Below are positions 1-11,474 of a stretch of DNA of 64,000 bases, in pieces; the first letter of the stretch is position 1, and every line of letters begins with the position of its first letter. Both the position numbers and the translations under genes were made by a program. The stretch is taken from assembly GCF_025698545.1 (NCBI RefSeq), contig NC_068569.1:42852001-42916000 (forward strand), written 5' to 3'. The notes below the pieces were generated by a model. The model was not told the origin of the DNA and searched no databases. It saw only the letters and a list, made by a program, of their open reading frames with translations. The DNA is from Gossypium raimondii. Its lineage: Eukaryota > Streptophyta > Magnoliopsida > Malvales > Malvaceae.

Positions 1-676
1 GTCATACCTCAGCCCCTCCCCGAAACAAATGCTCTTGTTGTAATCAATTGAGACAAGCTCACGAGCATATCTGCTCAACCTCAAAAACTTGGCCTCATAC
101 TCGGCCATAGTCATATCCCCTTGAGTAAGGCCCATAAAATAGCGTCTACGAGCCTCCACATAACTCGCGCCGACATACTTTCCCTGGACGACATTTTTAA
201 AATATTCCAAAGTAATTTGATCAAGTTGAATACCATAATCAATGGTCAACCACCACTGGTAAGCTTCATCGTGAAGCAACGACTCAACACCCTTTAATTT
301 TTGCTCAGGAGTGTAGTCGATATCGTTCATAATCCTTTCTATAGCCTCCAACCAATATTCGGCCACAGCTAGAGCGACCCCAGTAACGCCCTTAAACAGC
401 TTAACACCATTGGACCAAAGTCGTTCAGTTACTGACCCTCGGCTCCCAGATCCAGAATGGGTCCCAACAACCCTCTCTAAACTCTCAATATGGCTTAGAG
501 CAATACATCGTCCCCAACCGTCTGAGCCTAAGACCAATCTTAGCAGTATGTGTACCCATGGTTTCACTTGTATCCAAATTGGGTATATTGCCCATCGAAG
601 ATGGCTCAGCTCCAGCTCCTCTTTGACGCCCGCCGCGCTCACGGGTACCACATCCACGAGTTCCACATGCACTCAT
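1..676 (-). pseudogene. Ty3/gypsy gag, N-terminal part (element A), cut by window edge
   Basis: This is the capsid (gag) region of an LTR retrotransposon read on the minus strand. The likely start is the ATG at 676, which opens an Arg/Gly-rich leader (MSACGTRGCGTRERG) very like the gag start of element D at 28677. A stop at about 485 and a frameshift interrupt it. Downstream, around 400-1, the reverse strand encodes GVTGVALAVAEYWLEAIER and later a YVGASYVEARRR-like stretch, which are hallmarks of the retrotrans_gag domain in Tekay/Del-type elements. The primer-binding site and LTR lie just upstream at 982-8564. The rest of gag and all of pol lie beyond position 1. Family assignment is confident; clade is inferred from similarity to element D. 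Confidence 0.85.
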
Positions 677-981
677 TGTATTTTATCTACATTGGTAGAA
701 TTTTATGTATCAATTTAAATTTTCTTATCAAATGTCTTATGCCAAAGATCATATCATAATATTTTTTAGTGTCGCTATAGTTTTTAACTAAACCAAGAGT
801 TTTACTTAAACTACAGTATTATTTCTAACTAAGCAGTTTAACTAAAGCAAAAGTACTTACATGATTGGTGCTGGAGACTCGGTATTCAAAAACTTGTTTT
901 TTCAGATTTTAACAGAAAGACACTTTGTTAAAATAAAACATTCTTTACAAAAATTTAAACCCAAATCATAGCTCGAGTTTT

Positions 982-1001
982 GAACCTAGGCTCTGATACC
1001 A
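982..1001 (-). other. Primer-binding site of element A (initiator tRNA-Met)
   Basis: On the minus strand the bases TGGTATCAGAGCCTAGGTTC follow the end of the LTR by five bases. TGGTATCAGAGC is complementary to the 3' end of plant initiator tRNA-Met, the usual minus-strand primer of plant Ty3/gypsy elements. This fixes the orientation of element A. Confidence 0.9.
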
Positions 1002-2423
1002 TCAAATGTAACACTCTAAACCTGGCCTAGACGTTATGGCCAGATCTGGTGATGTTACTGCAAAACATTTGAAAAAAACCCAAAAATTGTTTGATTTGTA
1101 AAGTTGATGCTAATTATTACTAAGTAAAAATCCAGTTTATTAGCGATCATTTCTTTCTTAACCAAATTCGATGAAACCGTTGATTATTTATACTTTTTAA
1201 ATATTTAGATTTGTAGCAAAATTTTTAATCTTACTCGATTTTTTAAAATACGATATGTTGTTGGAAAACCATAGTTTTACAAATACAGTGAGTATCATAA
1301 AAATTATGTCAAAGTACTTTAAAACGGAAATCAGAATAAAATCTAAACTTTAAACAGTCAAAAATAGTCCAAAACAAAATAAACCAATTTTTTTGTAAAT
1401 ACCAAATAATAAACGTTTTAATCGAGCTCCCGTTGCTATGACCCGTCTTAAGCTTGAGAGTTACTTGACAGAACGAGCTTCGAACTCAATGTGTAGCATA
1501 TCATAAAACCAACAAGAATCATTTCAGACATATCCCGAATACAAAAATAGTGTCAGAACATATCGGATGCATATTTATATTCCTACCCCTATTCGCTACA
1601 CACCATCTACGACCATCCAACACAACATATAGGGTATCAAATACCTATCTAACCTTACACACCGCTTAGTGTCAGTATGACACTTTTCAGAATATTTGCA
1701 GCTTAGTTGCTAGATCAATAGGCGGTTTATCACCAAATACAATTATACATGTGGCTGAGCCACCAAATACGACAGATAATTAAACTGCCCACACTTCCTC
1801 CAAAACACAAATCCCACCTTAATGCACATAAAAAATTTATCGGATATCAGAATATACATGTCATACATACTCTTATAATAGATACAGATCATGCTTGATG
1901 AAAAATAGATCAGACTTACTTTATTTCAGATCATGCGAGCATACATCATAATAACCATGCATACACATATCAATATTTCACATTAACATAACATTAGAGA
2001 TCATGTTTAAAAAGCTTAAGTTATGTTTTACGGACCCTACAGAAGGCCTACGTTAGACCCGAATGACGCTTACGGTCCTAGAGTAAAATTTTAGAATTTG
2101 GGTCCACACGGCCCAATTGGCATAGATTGTGTGTCTCACACGGTCCAGCACACGACTTGTCACATGACCGTGTGCCACAGACGACCTACTACATAATTAT
2201 ACAATCTCCTTTTTTAGTTTTCATTGTTCACTGTTTTCTTGAGTTTTCGTTACACACCTTGATTGTTTCTAATGTAATTCCAAGAATCGAGTAATCCAAT
2301 ACCTAATTTGACAGAAAATACGAGTCAATTAACATGTTATTTTACAAAATCTAAATGCAAAATCGACAAATAAATGGGCAAAACTATGTTGATTGAAGTT
2401 CCCAGCACAACATTTAACGACTT

Positions 2424-2762
2424 TGATACAGACTAAATGGAGCTCAAGGTTTCAAGTCTGCCAATTTTGATTTGTTTTTAATTTCTATTTGCTTGTTGTT
2501 AAACACTGCGTTTAGTTTAATTTTGATTTCAGTGTACAGCGGACCGTTTAAATGAAATGATAAGTTTTGTCTTTGCTTTGGGCAGTTGTTTATCTGTTTT
2601 GGCTGTACCTTTTAACCCCTTATGATAGCAAGGAGGGTATGATGAAAAACATGCCATTTTTCCTTCTGTTGGTTTTCTCCTCTCAACTTCTTCTCATTCT
2701 CTTCTTCTTCTGTTCTTTCTTTCTTCCCTCCAATTATTCAACTCAATTCACTGATGATATCA
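2424..2762 (+). repeat. 5' LTR of element B
   Basis: 339 bp, from TGATACAGAC to GATATCA, matching 7415-7754. It is pyrimidine-rich near its 3' end. An open reading frame that runs through the LTR end (from 2567) is not a gene by itself; its last third is the start of gag. Confidence 0.9.
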
Positions 2763-2764
2763 AG

Positions 2765-2776
2765 GGTATCAGAGCC
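2765..2776 (+). other. Primer-binding site of element B
   Basis: GGTATCAGAGCC lies two bases after the 5' LTR and matches the complement of the initiator tRNA-Met 3' end, apart from the first base of the canonical TGGTATCAGAGC. Confidence 0.85.
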
Positions 2777-2809
2777 ATAACGATATTGATAGCCGGTGAT
2801 GGTGTCACC

Positions 2810-3902
2810 ATGAGACTGCAAAAGGATATGAGAGTCATGCAAAAAGACATGGGGCTGATGCAACAGGAACTCGCTCAACAGTAAACCAATGTACCCCAAA
2901 TGGACACTCGAATAGAATCTCACTTTAAAGAGTTTTATGAAACCATAAAACTTGGCATTCGAACCGAGCTCCAAAATTTCTTTGACCAGCATGTCGGACG
3001 TGTGACCCCAACCACTCAGGAGCAAATATCAGACACGGGAAAGGGGGTGTTGGGGGGTACGCCTCCTAGATTTCCACCAAATGAGTCTCTTTTATTGTCA
3101 CCTATGGTCGAATCAAGTCACATGGGCATCCATTCAAGGGCTAGTACCTTAGACTCTATGGGAAGAAACTCCAAGTTTGAATGTCGAGGTTTGATGGGGG
3201 TGACTTCTGAGGGTAATGGTCGAAATTAGAGTAATTTTTTGAAGCTGAAGGTATATTGGAACAATATAAGGTGAGAACTGTTATGCTTCATATGGAAGGA
3301 AAAGCATTGGACTAGCATTGGACTAGCACCACTTTTTGAGCCAACGACATGGAGGGATTCAAATGTTATCGTGGGAAACCTATGCTCCTAGGCTGCAAGA
3401 GAGATTCGGCTCTTCCAACTTTACTGACCCGATGACTGAGTTGGTCACCTTGAAGCAACAGGGGTTTGTTGACGAGTTCCACTACCAATTTGTAAGCATT
3501 TTCAACCAGCTACACTTGCCTGAACCTTACGCTTTAAGTATATTCATAAGTAATCTTAAAGTGGAAGTTGGCCAGTACCTTAGATTATTCAAACCTCAAA
3601 TGTTGTTAGAAGCTTTTATGTTAGCTAGGCAGGTCGAAGGCATTGTATCTACAAACATGGTCAAAAGGCATTCTCTAATGGGGGAGTGGAGGTATTCTAA
3701 ACCTTTATTTCCTAACCCCAAACCCATCAGTCATGTCCCCACTTCTGGAAGACTTTCTCCAACCCATAACAAACTGAAACCACCTCTAAACAATCATCGC
3801 ACTCTAACCAAGTCCTTATCCCAAGCCGAAATAGAGGATAGGAGAAAAAAGGGCTATGTTTCTGGTGCGTCGCAATGTATACCCCAGGACATAAGTGCGT
3901 GA
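2810..3902 (+). pseudogene. Element B gag (broken)
   Basis: Capsid region. The likely start is ATG 2810, giving a repeated RLQKDM/VMQKDM coiled-coil-like opening. A TAA at 2882 replaces a codon that is probably CAA. The frame continues from 2900 (MDTRIESHFKEF), then shifts near 3230 and again near 3330. The best-preserved part, 3336-3902, contains WETYAPRLQERFGSSNFTDP and a QGFVDEFHYQF motif, typical of gypsy gag. A duplicated ATTGGACTAGC at about 3306-3327 is a small tandem duplication. The zinc knuckle expected near 3860-3900 (GYVSGASQCIPQDISA) has lost its Cys/His spacing. Confidence 0.8.
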
Positions 3903-4084
3903 AGTCCCAACTGTGTTAGCTAGCGGTGGGATCTCACAATGAAATAGGAATGGAGGCCATAACCTGCCCAACGAAAGAGTTTCAAGATTGTTCCAAATAG
4001 CTTGAGAATACAGAACCCGAAGTTAAAGCCATCCCTCCTGTTCTCTCATTACATGCATTACAGGGATCCCAAGGGCATAACACC

Positions 4085-4369
4085 ATGAGAATTGCAGCTA
4101 GAATTGGGCACATTGATGTGATAATATTGGTAGACTCGGGTAGCATACACAACTTTGTGGACTCCAAACTGGTCAAGAGAGGTAACTTATCTGTGGAACC
4201 AGCTAATAAAATGGAGATTATGGTTGCTGATGAAGGAAGTTTGTACACGAGGGGACGGTGTCAAGCTATTGAGTGGCAAACACAAGGCTACAGTTTTGTA
4301 ACTGACTTTATGGTCCTTCCGGTGAAAGGTTACGATTTGGTACTGGGATACAGTGGTTACTTTCTTTAG
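4085..4369 (+). pseudogene. Element B aspartic protease (broken)
   Basis: Retropepsin-like domain that would cut the gag-pol polyprotein. The catalytic motif is seen as LVDSGSIHNFVDSKLV, followed by a VLGYSGYF stretch where relatives have the LG(M/V)(D/Q)WL motif. The frame breaks at 4369, shortly after this second motif. It lies between gag and reverse transcriptase as expected. Confidence 0.8.
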
Positions 4370-4499
4370 GAGCCATCACTTGGAACTTCCAGCTTCTCAC
4401 TATGAAGTTCGAACACGAGAGCCACGATTACTTGCTTCAAGGTATTTAACCTGGAGGCTTACATATACTGACGGGTCAACAAATGTCCAAATGCTTGTC

Positions 4500-5384
4500 T
4501 ATGACACCACTCGGTCATTGTCCCATGATATTGGCTGCCAAACAACACACCAAGCTAAAAATGACACCTGCATCTACTCTAACAGATTTGCAACAACTTT
4601 TAAGAGAATATGACGATGTATTTCGAATGCTTGATACACTTCCCCTGTCAGAACACAAGATCATAGAATACCATTGCATGACGAGACAAATGTGGTGAAT
4701 GTGAGGCCGTATAGGCACCCTACAATACAGAAGATAGAAATTGAGAAGCTCATCAGGGAGATGTTGCCCGCTGGGATCATAAGAGACAGTAACAACTATT
4801 TTTCTTCACCGGTTGTTATGGTTAAGAAAAAAGACGGGAGTTGGCGCTTGTGTGTAAATTACCGCCACCTGAACCAACTAACCATTAAGGATCATTTTTC
4901 GATACCCACTATAGAAGAACTGTTAGATGAGCTTAGACAAGCTCTCTTTTTCTCCAAATTGGTCCTTCGATCGGGCTTTCACCAAATTCGAATATATGAG
5001 GGAGACATTAGCAAAACTGCTTTTAAAACACATGAAGGGCATTACGAATTTTTGGTTATGCCCTTTGGCTTAACCAATGCACCTTCAACCTTTCAGGCAG
5101 TGATGAATGCTATCTTCAAAGATTTACTAAGAAGGTTGGTCTTGGTATTTTTTGACGATATACTTGTCTATTCCAGTAGTTGGACTGAACATATGATGTA
5201 TTTACAAGAGGTGTTGCAGCTTTTGAGGAACAACCATTTGTTTGTCAAGCAAAATAAATATACATTTGGCACTCATCAAATAGAGTATTTGGGGCATGTT
5301 ATAGCTGCAGAAGAGGTGACGATGGATACCGCAAAGGTAGAGGGAGTTTCAAATTGGCCCACCCCAAATTGGTCAAAGAATTAA
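4500..5384 (+). pseudogene. Element B reverse transcriptase (broken)
   Basis: The N-terminal lead (LQQLLREYDDVF) is at 4580-4640, with a frame change near 4675. The main domain at 4674-5384 shows SSPVVMVKKKDGSWRLCVNY, then FHQIRI, MPFGLTNAPSTFQ and the catalytic FFDDILVYS. The two Asp residues of the active site are intact. The frame is lost at 5384, where the connection motif ([13 protein letters not shown]) continues in another frame. The domain order and motifs are those of Ty3/gypsy reverse transcriptases. Confidence 0.88.
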
Positions 5385-6094
5385 GGGGCTTCTTAGGCCT
5401 TTCGGGTTACTATAAAAGATTCATAAGAAGCTATGGGGTTATGGCTCGATCGTTGACCAATTTACTCAAGAAAAACACCCCTTAGAATTGGACCAACCAT
5501 GAACAAGCTGCCTTTGAAATGTTAAAGCAAGCAGTATGCCAAGCACCAATGCTATGCTTGCCTAACTTTAATAAAGAATTCTGCATTGACACGGATGCAT
5601 GTGGTCAACGGGTCGGGGCCGTGTTACACCAAAAAGGGAGACCAGTGGCATTTTTTAGCAAAGGGTTAGGAGTGAAACATCAAGCACTTTCTATCTATGA
5701 TAAGGAAATACTTGTGGTTCTCTTGGCAGTAAAAAAATGGCACGCCTATGTGGTTAGAAGGATGTTTTAAATCAGAACTGATCACCAAAGTTTAAAATTT
5801 TTAGCTGATCGACAAGCTATTACTCCATTTCAACAAAAATAGGTCATTAAAATGCTCGGTTATGACTACTACATCACATATAGTAAGGGTGCTCAAAATT
5901 TGGTAGCTGATGCTTTGCTTAGGAAGGCCCACGAATTCGAAGGACAACTCCTTCAATGTGTGGGGAGTACTTCATGGTCAGACTTATGGAAGAGAGTGGT
6001 GAAATTTTCTTTATCTGACCCCAAGTCGCACCAAGTATGCATTAAGCTTCAAGAGGACCCTCAGAGGCATCCAAAATATTCGTGGAATGGGTAG
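5385..6094 (+). pseudogene. Element B RNase H (broken)
   Basis: RNase H domain that degrades the RNA strand of the RNA-DNA hybrid. Motifs are FCIDTDACGQRVGAVLHQKG (first catalytic Asp), AFFSKGL, IYDKEILVVLLAVKKW (catalytic Glu), then, after a stop near 5768 and another near 5840, NLVADALLRK (final Asp region). It is broken by stops and at least one frameshift. Confidence 0.82.
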
Positions 6095-6109
6095 GTACTA
6101 AGGAGAAAA

Positions 6110-7011
6110 GGGAAGGCAGTTATAGGGAACGACATAAAACTCAAGAGGGAGTTGTTCGAATGTTTTCACTGTAGCCCATTGGGAGGTCACTCAGGGGCGC
6201 ACGCTACCAAAGTACGAATATCTGAACAAATATACTGGAAGGACCTAACCAAGGATATAAGGAAATGGATCAGAGAGTGCCCTGTTTGTCAACGATGCAA
6301 GACAGACCATGTTGCCTCCCCTGGTATCCTACATCCCCTACCTATCCCCGATCGAGCTTGGGAGGCTATCAGCATGGATTTTATAGAAGATTTAGCTATC
6401 GTCTGTAACAAAAGCACCATCCTAGTGGTAGTTGACAGACTCAGAAAATACGGGCATTTCTTACCTCCCTCACACCATTTCACAACCATCAGCGTAGCTC
6501 AAGAATACTTGACACAAGTTTACAAGCTACACGGTATTCCTGAAACAATTGTATTAGATCGGGACAAGATTTTTGTGAGTAATTTCTGGCAAGAATTGTT
6601 TAAAAGATTAGGAGCTAAACTTTGCTTGTCAATAGCATACCATCCATAAACAAATGGATAGACTGAAATTCTGAACCGGTATCTAGAAGGCTATCTAAGA
6701 TGCATGGTGAGTGAATGTCCTAAGGAGTTGAATGGTGGTACAATACCACACACCACTCAGCAATCCACACCACCCTATATGAGGCCCTTTATGGTCAAAC
6801 ACCACCCCTACACTTGCCTTACCCAGCTGGCTCTTCCAATGTAGCTATTGTAGACCGAAGCTTGCAAAACAGAGAAGTCATGAGGAAACTTTTTCACTTC
6901 CATTTGAAAAGGGCTCAAGAGAGAATAAGACAAATTGCCAACAAGAAAAGATCTGATCGGAGTTTTAAAGTAGGGGATTGGTTGTACTTAAGGTTACAAC
7001 CATACTGGTAA
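6110..7011 (+). pseudogene. Element B integrase (broken)
   Basis: The zinc-binding HHCC module reads HSGAHATK ... CPVCQRCK at about 6190-6300. The catalytic core shows SMDFIEDL and LDRDKIFVSNFW (two acidic residues). The third lies after stops at 6647 and 6659, where family members have Gln codons (YHPQTNGQTE). Both stops fit C-to-T changes. The region to 7011 carries the RIRQIANKKRSDRSF and VGDWLYLRL signatures of the integrase C-terminus. Confidence 0.85.
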
Positions 7012-7026
7012 CATTCACTCTGCAAG

Positions 7027-7383
7027 TTGAAGAATCATAATCTCTCTCCTAAATACTTTGGACCCTTCCTTGTAGAAGCTAAAGTGGGTCAAGTTGCTTA
7101 CAAGCTAACCTTACCAGTCGGATCAAGAATTCACCCTACGTTCCACGTTTCCCAGCTCAAAAAGCACATTGATAAGACACCAACTTCATCTATACTACCT
7201 GTAATGGGGACTGATGGCGTCATCGACAAGGAACCCATGAGAATATTAGACAGAAAGATGGTCAAGAAGGGCAATCAGGCTGCGACAGAGGTGCTGGTTG
7301 AATGGTTCAACACTTATCCAGAAGGCTCAACATGGGAGGACTTACAAGGATTACAGCACAGGTACCCTACTTTTGATCCTTGA
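7027..7383 (+). pseudogene. Element B integrase tail and chromodomain
   Basis: Begins with LSPKYFGPFLVEAKVGQVAY and FHVSQLKKHI, the common GPY/F-type tail. It ends in a chromodomain-like module: ILDRKMV..., VLVEWFNTYPEGSTWEDL, then YPTF before the stop. Chromodomains in these elements are thought to guide integration to heterochromatin. It ends 32 bp before the 3' LTR. This part is intact for about 118 codons, in a different frame from the preceding segment. Confidence 0.85.
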
Positions 7384-7414
7384 GGACAAGGATCCTATTC
7401 AAGAAGCGAGTATC

Positions 7415-7754
7415 TGATACAGGCCAAATGGAGCTCAGGGTTTCAAGTTTGCCAATTTCAACTTGTTTTTAATTTCTAATTTGCTTATTGTTAAACATTG
7501 CGTTTAGTTTAATTCCGATTTCAGTGTACAAAGGACCGTTTAAATGAAACAGTAAGTTTTGCCTTTGCTTTGGACAACTGTTTATCTGTTTTGGCTGTAC
7601 CTTTTAACCTCCTAGGACAGCAAGGAGGGTATAATGAAAAACAGGCCATTTTTCCTTCTGTTGGTTTTCTCCTCTCAACTTCTTCTCCTTCTCTTCTTCT
7701 TCTGTTCTTTCTTTCTTCCCTTTGATTATTCAACTTAATTCATCGACTATATCA
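7415..7754 (+). repeat. 3' LTR of element B
   Basis: 340 bp, TGATACAGGC to CTATATCA, about 90% identical by eye to 2424-2762. The polypurine tract upstream (around 7383-7413) is not well preserved. Confidence 0.9.
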
Positions 7755-8756
7755 AATTTACCCCTAATGACACAGTTGAATACCACAGAGCTTAACTTGC
7801 TGAAGGATCAAACGCCTCGTGAACTTCCCTTGAGAGAACTCAAATGATTAACATGAAATAGCGCAACACACACAGATCCTCATTTTAACAAAAGATAATG
7901 AGAAGAACAACACTACTTACTCAAGAATGAAATAGCCTAGCAATCAGTCACACGTCTACCACCAAAATCGAATTGACACACGGTACCATAAATAAGAAGT
8001 AAAGAAAGATTGAAGTTGAAAAGGAAAGAAAAAAAAAAGAAACAAATGCTAGCAATTTCTTTTTACTGGAACAACGTGAAACAATTAGGTAGGAAAAAAT
8101 GGGAAAGATGGGAACGTGCCAAGTGTAGAGAAAATTAGGGGATTTTGTTGAGATTTATTTATTTTTTAAAAGAAAAGAAATAAAATATTTAAAGAAAATA
8201 AAAACTAAAACCAACCCAACTTCTTATTTTTATCAGATTATCCAAATATAAAGTTTTATTTTTAACACAATCACCATAAGGGAGGCTCAAATAGAAATAG
8301 CAAAAAATTTGTTACTTTGCTCACATAAGGATTCAAACACATAACTTTAAAGTAAGTTAAAGTCTTACTACTAAACCAATAGACTCATCCTTATTATGAA
8401 TTGACCGAAAATAATATTTAAGCCCAACAAACAAGATAAGGCTAGGTGCAAAAATAATTGAACCCAAGACCTCCTACACACTATCAATGCCCCTAACTAT
8501 TAAAACAAATTCTTATTTATAAAAGAATTTAACAAATCAAAAATTAGATTTTTGGGGCATTACAAGCTTTACTTCTTACTGATTAGATTTAAAATTACGT
8601 TTTCTTAAATAGTGCATATTTTTGGACACTCGAGAGCCAAACTTTATTGATTCTCTTTCGCTTTGATTAGATTGAGGTTAATGGGAGGAAAGTTAAGTAA
8701 CTTTAAAAGGAAATGATTTTTCTTTCTTTTGTTTGAATAACTTATCCTTTTACATA

Positions 8757-8953
8757 GAAGGGAAAGTAGAGGGAGTTGCTGTCCTTCAATCTCTACCAAC
8801 TTATGCTTTTTCAGTTTTTTTGGCTCCTAGGGGCGTGGTGGAAGACATGCTATCCAAGATTTGTAGAATGTGGTGGGATAGCAAAGAAAGTGGAAGGTTT
8901 TGGATGATGCTTCCGTGGGAGAGAGTTTGTCATCCCAAGGGCATGAGTAGGCT
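8757..8953 (+). pseudogene. LINE-1 of the window, left fragment (reverse transcriptase 3' part)
   Basis: Encodes LQSLPTYAFSVFLAPRGVV and PWERVCHPKGMSRL, the region after the reverse transcriptase core of plant L1-type LINEs. The reading frame stops being LINE-like at the hAT boundary (8954) and resumes at 17015 with GFRDLHLFNLALLGRQLWRL, the expected continuation. The 5' end is near 8757, so the LINE is strongly 5'-truncated, as is common for these elements. Positions 8565-8756 between LTR A and this fragment show nothing recognisable. Confidence 0.85.
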
Positions 8954-8959
8954 TAGGGG

Positions 8960-9185
8960 TGTTTATTCGGTTAACCGATCGATTAACCGACCCGAAATAG
9001 CTATAACCGAATTAATCGACCTTCCAAAATTTTTAACCGTTAACCGAACTAAAATTTTTCGGTTAATTAAGTCGGTTAACCGAATTAACTGAAAATTATA
9101 TGTTTTTTATTTTTGGTTAAAAATTAACCGAATTAACCAAATTAACTGAATTACCGAAAAATTCGGGTAATTAACCGAATCACAA
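8960..9185. repeat. hAT left subterminal TTAACCGA repeats
   Basis: A dense run of CGGTTAACCGA, TTAACCGAATTAACC and variants, in both orientations. Matching copies are near the right end. Such subterminal repeats in hAT elements are usual transposase-binding sites; that role here is inferred. Confidence 0.85.
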
Positions 9186-9189
9186 CAAG

Positions 9190-10108
9190 GACTCCTTGTT
9201 GATCAGATTAGTTGCATAAATTCAAAAACAGTGCCAAAGCTATTGACACCAAAATATGAGAAGATATCATTCTGAGTCTTCATTTAACAGCTCGCAATCA
9301 CAATTAACAAGCGGTAATCATGAATAAACATTTTGTGCTTAATACAACAGAAGTTTGTATTGATGAGCTGAAACATCGAGTGCTGTCTCAGCTGCAATTT
9401 GGATTCCAATTTTGTTTGCCCTATTAGGTATACATACATGTACCTTCTCTGTAATTCTGTTTCCTACGAAAAGAGGCAAAAACAAACAAAAGAAAGGATT
9501 TCTTTGTTGTTGTCTTTTCATGCAAATTTAAGCCAAAACTACGTACACAGTTAAAAGGTAAAACATGATTTGAAATACATTACATCTCATCTAACTTTTC
9601 GACAAAACAATCCGAAACATTTGGATAGAGGCCAATTTGACACAATTTTTTTCATTTTTTAACAAGTTTAAACATCTTTAAACAGGGAAATTAAATGCTG
9701 AAAGTCCAGCATTTGGACAGAGGCCAAAGTTGGCATTTAACCTCTCATAATTCCCTATTATTTCAATCAGTAGTAGTCCATATCCTCAACAAATTTAAGT
9801 ATATTCAGTTCAGCAATTTCATACTTAAAATTTCAAACTTTAAATGAATACATTTCAGTCTAATCTTAAACTATAAGCAACAATTAATGAACTTAATGAA
9901 CCTAATGAAATACATTCCTTAATGAACTTAGCCTGATCTTAAACAACAATTAATCTAACTAAGCATTTTCAAAACTATAACCAGTTTTATGAATCCGGAT
10001 GTGGTCTGTACTCGGCCGCCGATTCACGAATCCGGCCTTAAACAACAATTAATCTAAATAAGCATTTTCAAAACTATAAGCAGTTTCACGAATCCGGATG
10101 TGGTCTGT
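9190..10108. other. hAT left interior, non-coding, with a ~100-bp tandem duplication
   Basis: No convincing gene. A short minus-strand open frame at 9339-9521 has no recognisable domain. From 9932 to 10109 a unit beginning AAACAACAATTAATCTAA and ending GGATGTGGTCTGTA occurs twice with a period near 100 bp. A third partial copy follows the CACTA insertion at 16261-16330. The CACTA landed in this array. Confidence 0.7.
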
Positions 10109-10127
10109 AACTACACCAAAATAGGTT

Positions 10128-10575
10128 TTTAGCGGCGCTTTTTTAGGCCTTTAGCGGCGCTTTTTAGCGCCACTAAAAGTATTTGCGGCGCTTTCACTAG
10201 CGCCGCAAAAAATGCCGTTATTGACAACGTCGCTAACTTTTGCGGCGTTTATGTAAAAAAACGCCGCTAAAGAACATGATCTTTAGCGGCGCTTTACACA
10301 CAAACGCCGCTACTAAAGAACATGTTCTTTAGCGGCGCTTACCCACAAATGCCGCTAAAGAACATGACCTTTAGCGGCGCTTTACCCACAAACGCCGCTA
10401 AAGAACATGTTCTTTAGCGGCGCTTTACCCACAAACGCCGCTAAAGAGCATGACCTTTAGCGGCACTTTACCCACAAACGCCGCTAAAGAACTTGATCTT
10501 TAGCGGCGCTTTTGTCACAAATGCCGCTAAAAGTACGGTTCTTTAAGGGCGTTTATTAAAAAACGCCACTAATTT
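10128..10575. repeat. CACTA left subterminal hairpin array
   Basis: About ten inverted units of the form TTTAGCGGCGC - short spacer - CGCCGCTAAAG, separated by AACATG(A/T)(C/T)CT linkers, period near 53 bp. Each unit can fold into a GC-rich hairpin. Orientation, position and unit type match the array at the right end. Known CACTA elements use such repeats to bind transposase; binding here is inferred. Confidence 0.85.
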
Positions 10576-10881
10576 TGGCAAATTTGTAATATCCGATTTT
10601 CATTGATATACAATCCTTCTTGTAGCATAAAATCCAACCAAAAACGACAAATTTAAATGATACTTCAAATTCAATGAAAAATATATGATATAAATTGATA
10701 ACTGAATTATAATTCAAAATATTCCTACAATAATATTAAAATTAACAATGTTAAAAATATTCTTACAATAACTAAATCACACTAAAATGTTTACACAATC
10801 ACCTCCGAAGCAGTGCAGCGAGAACCAAAAGAAAAAAAATACACAAATCCAGAAACAACAATTTTTGGCAATCACTTTTTC

Positions 10882-10968
10882 AGGAGTAATACCGAAAAAA
10901 TAACCCCCTGGTTTCAACAAAAATGACACATTACTTAGAAGTCTCATTGCTCTGTCTTCAGTTTCAAG
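10882..10968 (-). pseudogene. Captured fragment of mRNA cap guanine-N7 methyltransferase
   Basis: The minus strand encodes LETEDRAMRLLSNVSFLL followed by KPGGYFFGITP. This matches the plant mRNA cap (guanine-N7) methyltransferase segment FETEERA(R/K)xLLxNVSxLLKPGGYF(F/L)GITPD, part of the S-adenosylmethionine-binding fold that methylates the cap guanine. About 29 residues are present. Reading on, the protein no longer resembles the enzyme after GITP, where the intact gene continues DSSTIW, so the capture or an intron border lies there. Identification rests on memory of the family. Confidence 0.75.
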
Positions 10969-11474
10969 TCTTAACAGCAAATAGAAGAATAGAAATGCAC
11001 TTCAGATTCATACATTAGAAGACAAAACCACATCTGCAAATAAATAAAAGCAAAACATACACACAATAAGTACTGGAAAATTAAACCAATACTAACTTTC
11101 AAGGTAACACTTTGGAATAAAAATAAATAAGTAAAGGTCTAATTATGAATTTTATCCCTTTAATTTACAAAACCTGATAAGTTAGTCCAATTAATTGGAT
11201 AACATTAATAAACCTTACTGTTAAATTACTAGCTTGAATATCAACACTTCAATATTTAATATGTAAGGAATTATCAAAATCAACATTTCAACATGTTAGC
11301 AAAGCAGCCTGTTCCTGCAGCATGCAAAGATAATCCAATGCTTTAATAGCATAAAAAAATTAAAGTTTTAAGCACACTAAAATCCTAAAGAGAAATAAAG
11401 AAATTGACTTGGTCAAAGATATAGAAGTTTTTCATTGGCATAAATTTCAGTTAGAACATTGAACAAATAAAAAC

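Larger units (their letters stand above)
2424..7754 (+). mobile_element. Element B: complete but dead chromodomain Ty3/gypsy (Reina-like)
   Basis: A 5.3-kb LTR retrotransposon with two LTRs of about 340 bp, primer-binding site, gag, protease, reverse transcriptase, RNase H, integrase and a C-terminal chromodomain, in gypsy order. Small size, short LTRs and a chromodomain fit the Reina clade of chromoviruses; the clade is an inference. LTR ends are TGATA...TATCA. By eye the LTRs differ at about 35 of 340 positions, so the insertion is old. The flanking pentamers are GACTT (left) and AATTT (right). They differ by two transitions, so a decayed target duplication is possible but not proven. The whole element sits inside the LTR of element A. 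Confidence 0.9.
1007..8564 (-). repeat. 5' LTR of element A, split by element B
   Basis: The two halves are 1007-2423 and 7755-8564, about 2.2 kb together. Read on the minus strand the LTR opens TGTAATGCCCCAAAAAT (from 8564) and closes GTGTTACA (at 1007), next to the primer-binding site. The same termini bound the LTR of element D (25494 and 28292). The half at 2095-2190 has CACACGG and CCGTGTG motifs typical of Malvaceae gypsy LTRs. The half at 8280-8500 carries two tRNA-like boxes (see findings). No coding sequence is seen in either half; both are AT-rich filler between LTR ends. Confidence 0.8.

Noticed and set aside
410..718. 102-codon plus-strand open frame
   Set aside because: It lies opposite the gag coding strand of element A; shadow frame without a domain.
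10128..10575. Regular repeats that look at first like a CRISPR array
   Set aside because: Units are inverted GC-rich hairpins with nearly constant linkers and no unique spacers; context is a plant CACTA element.
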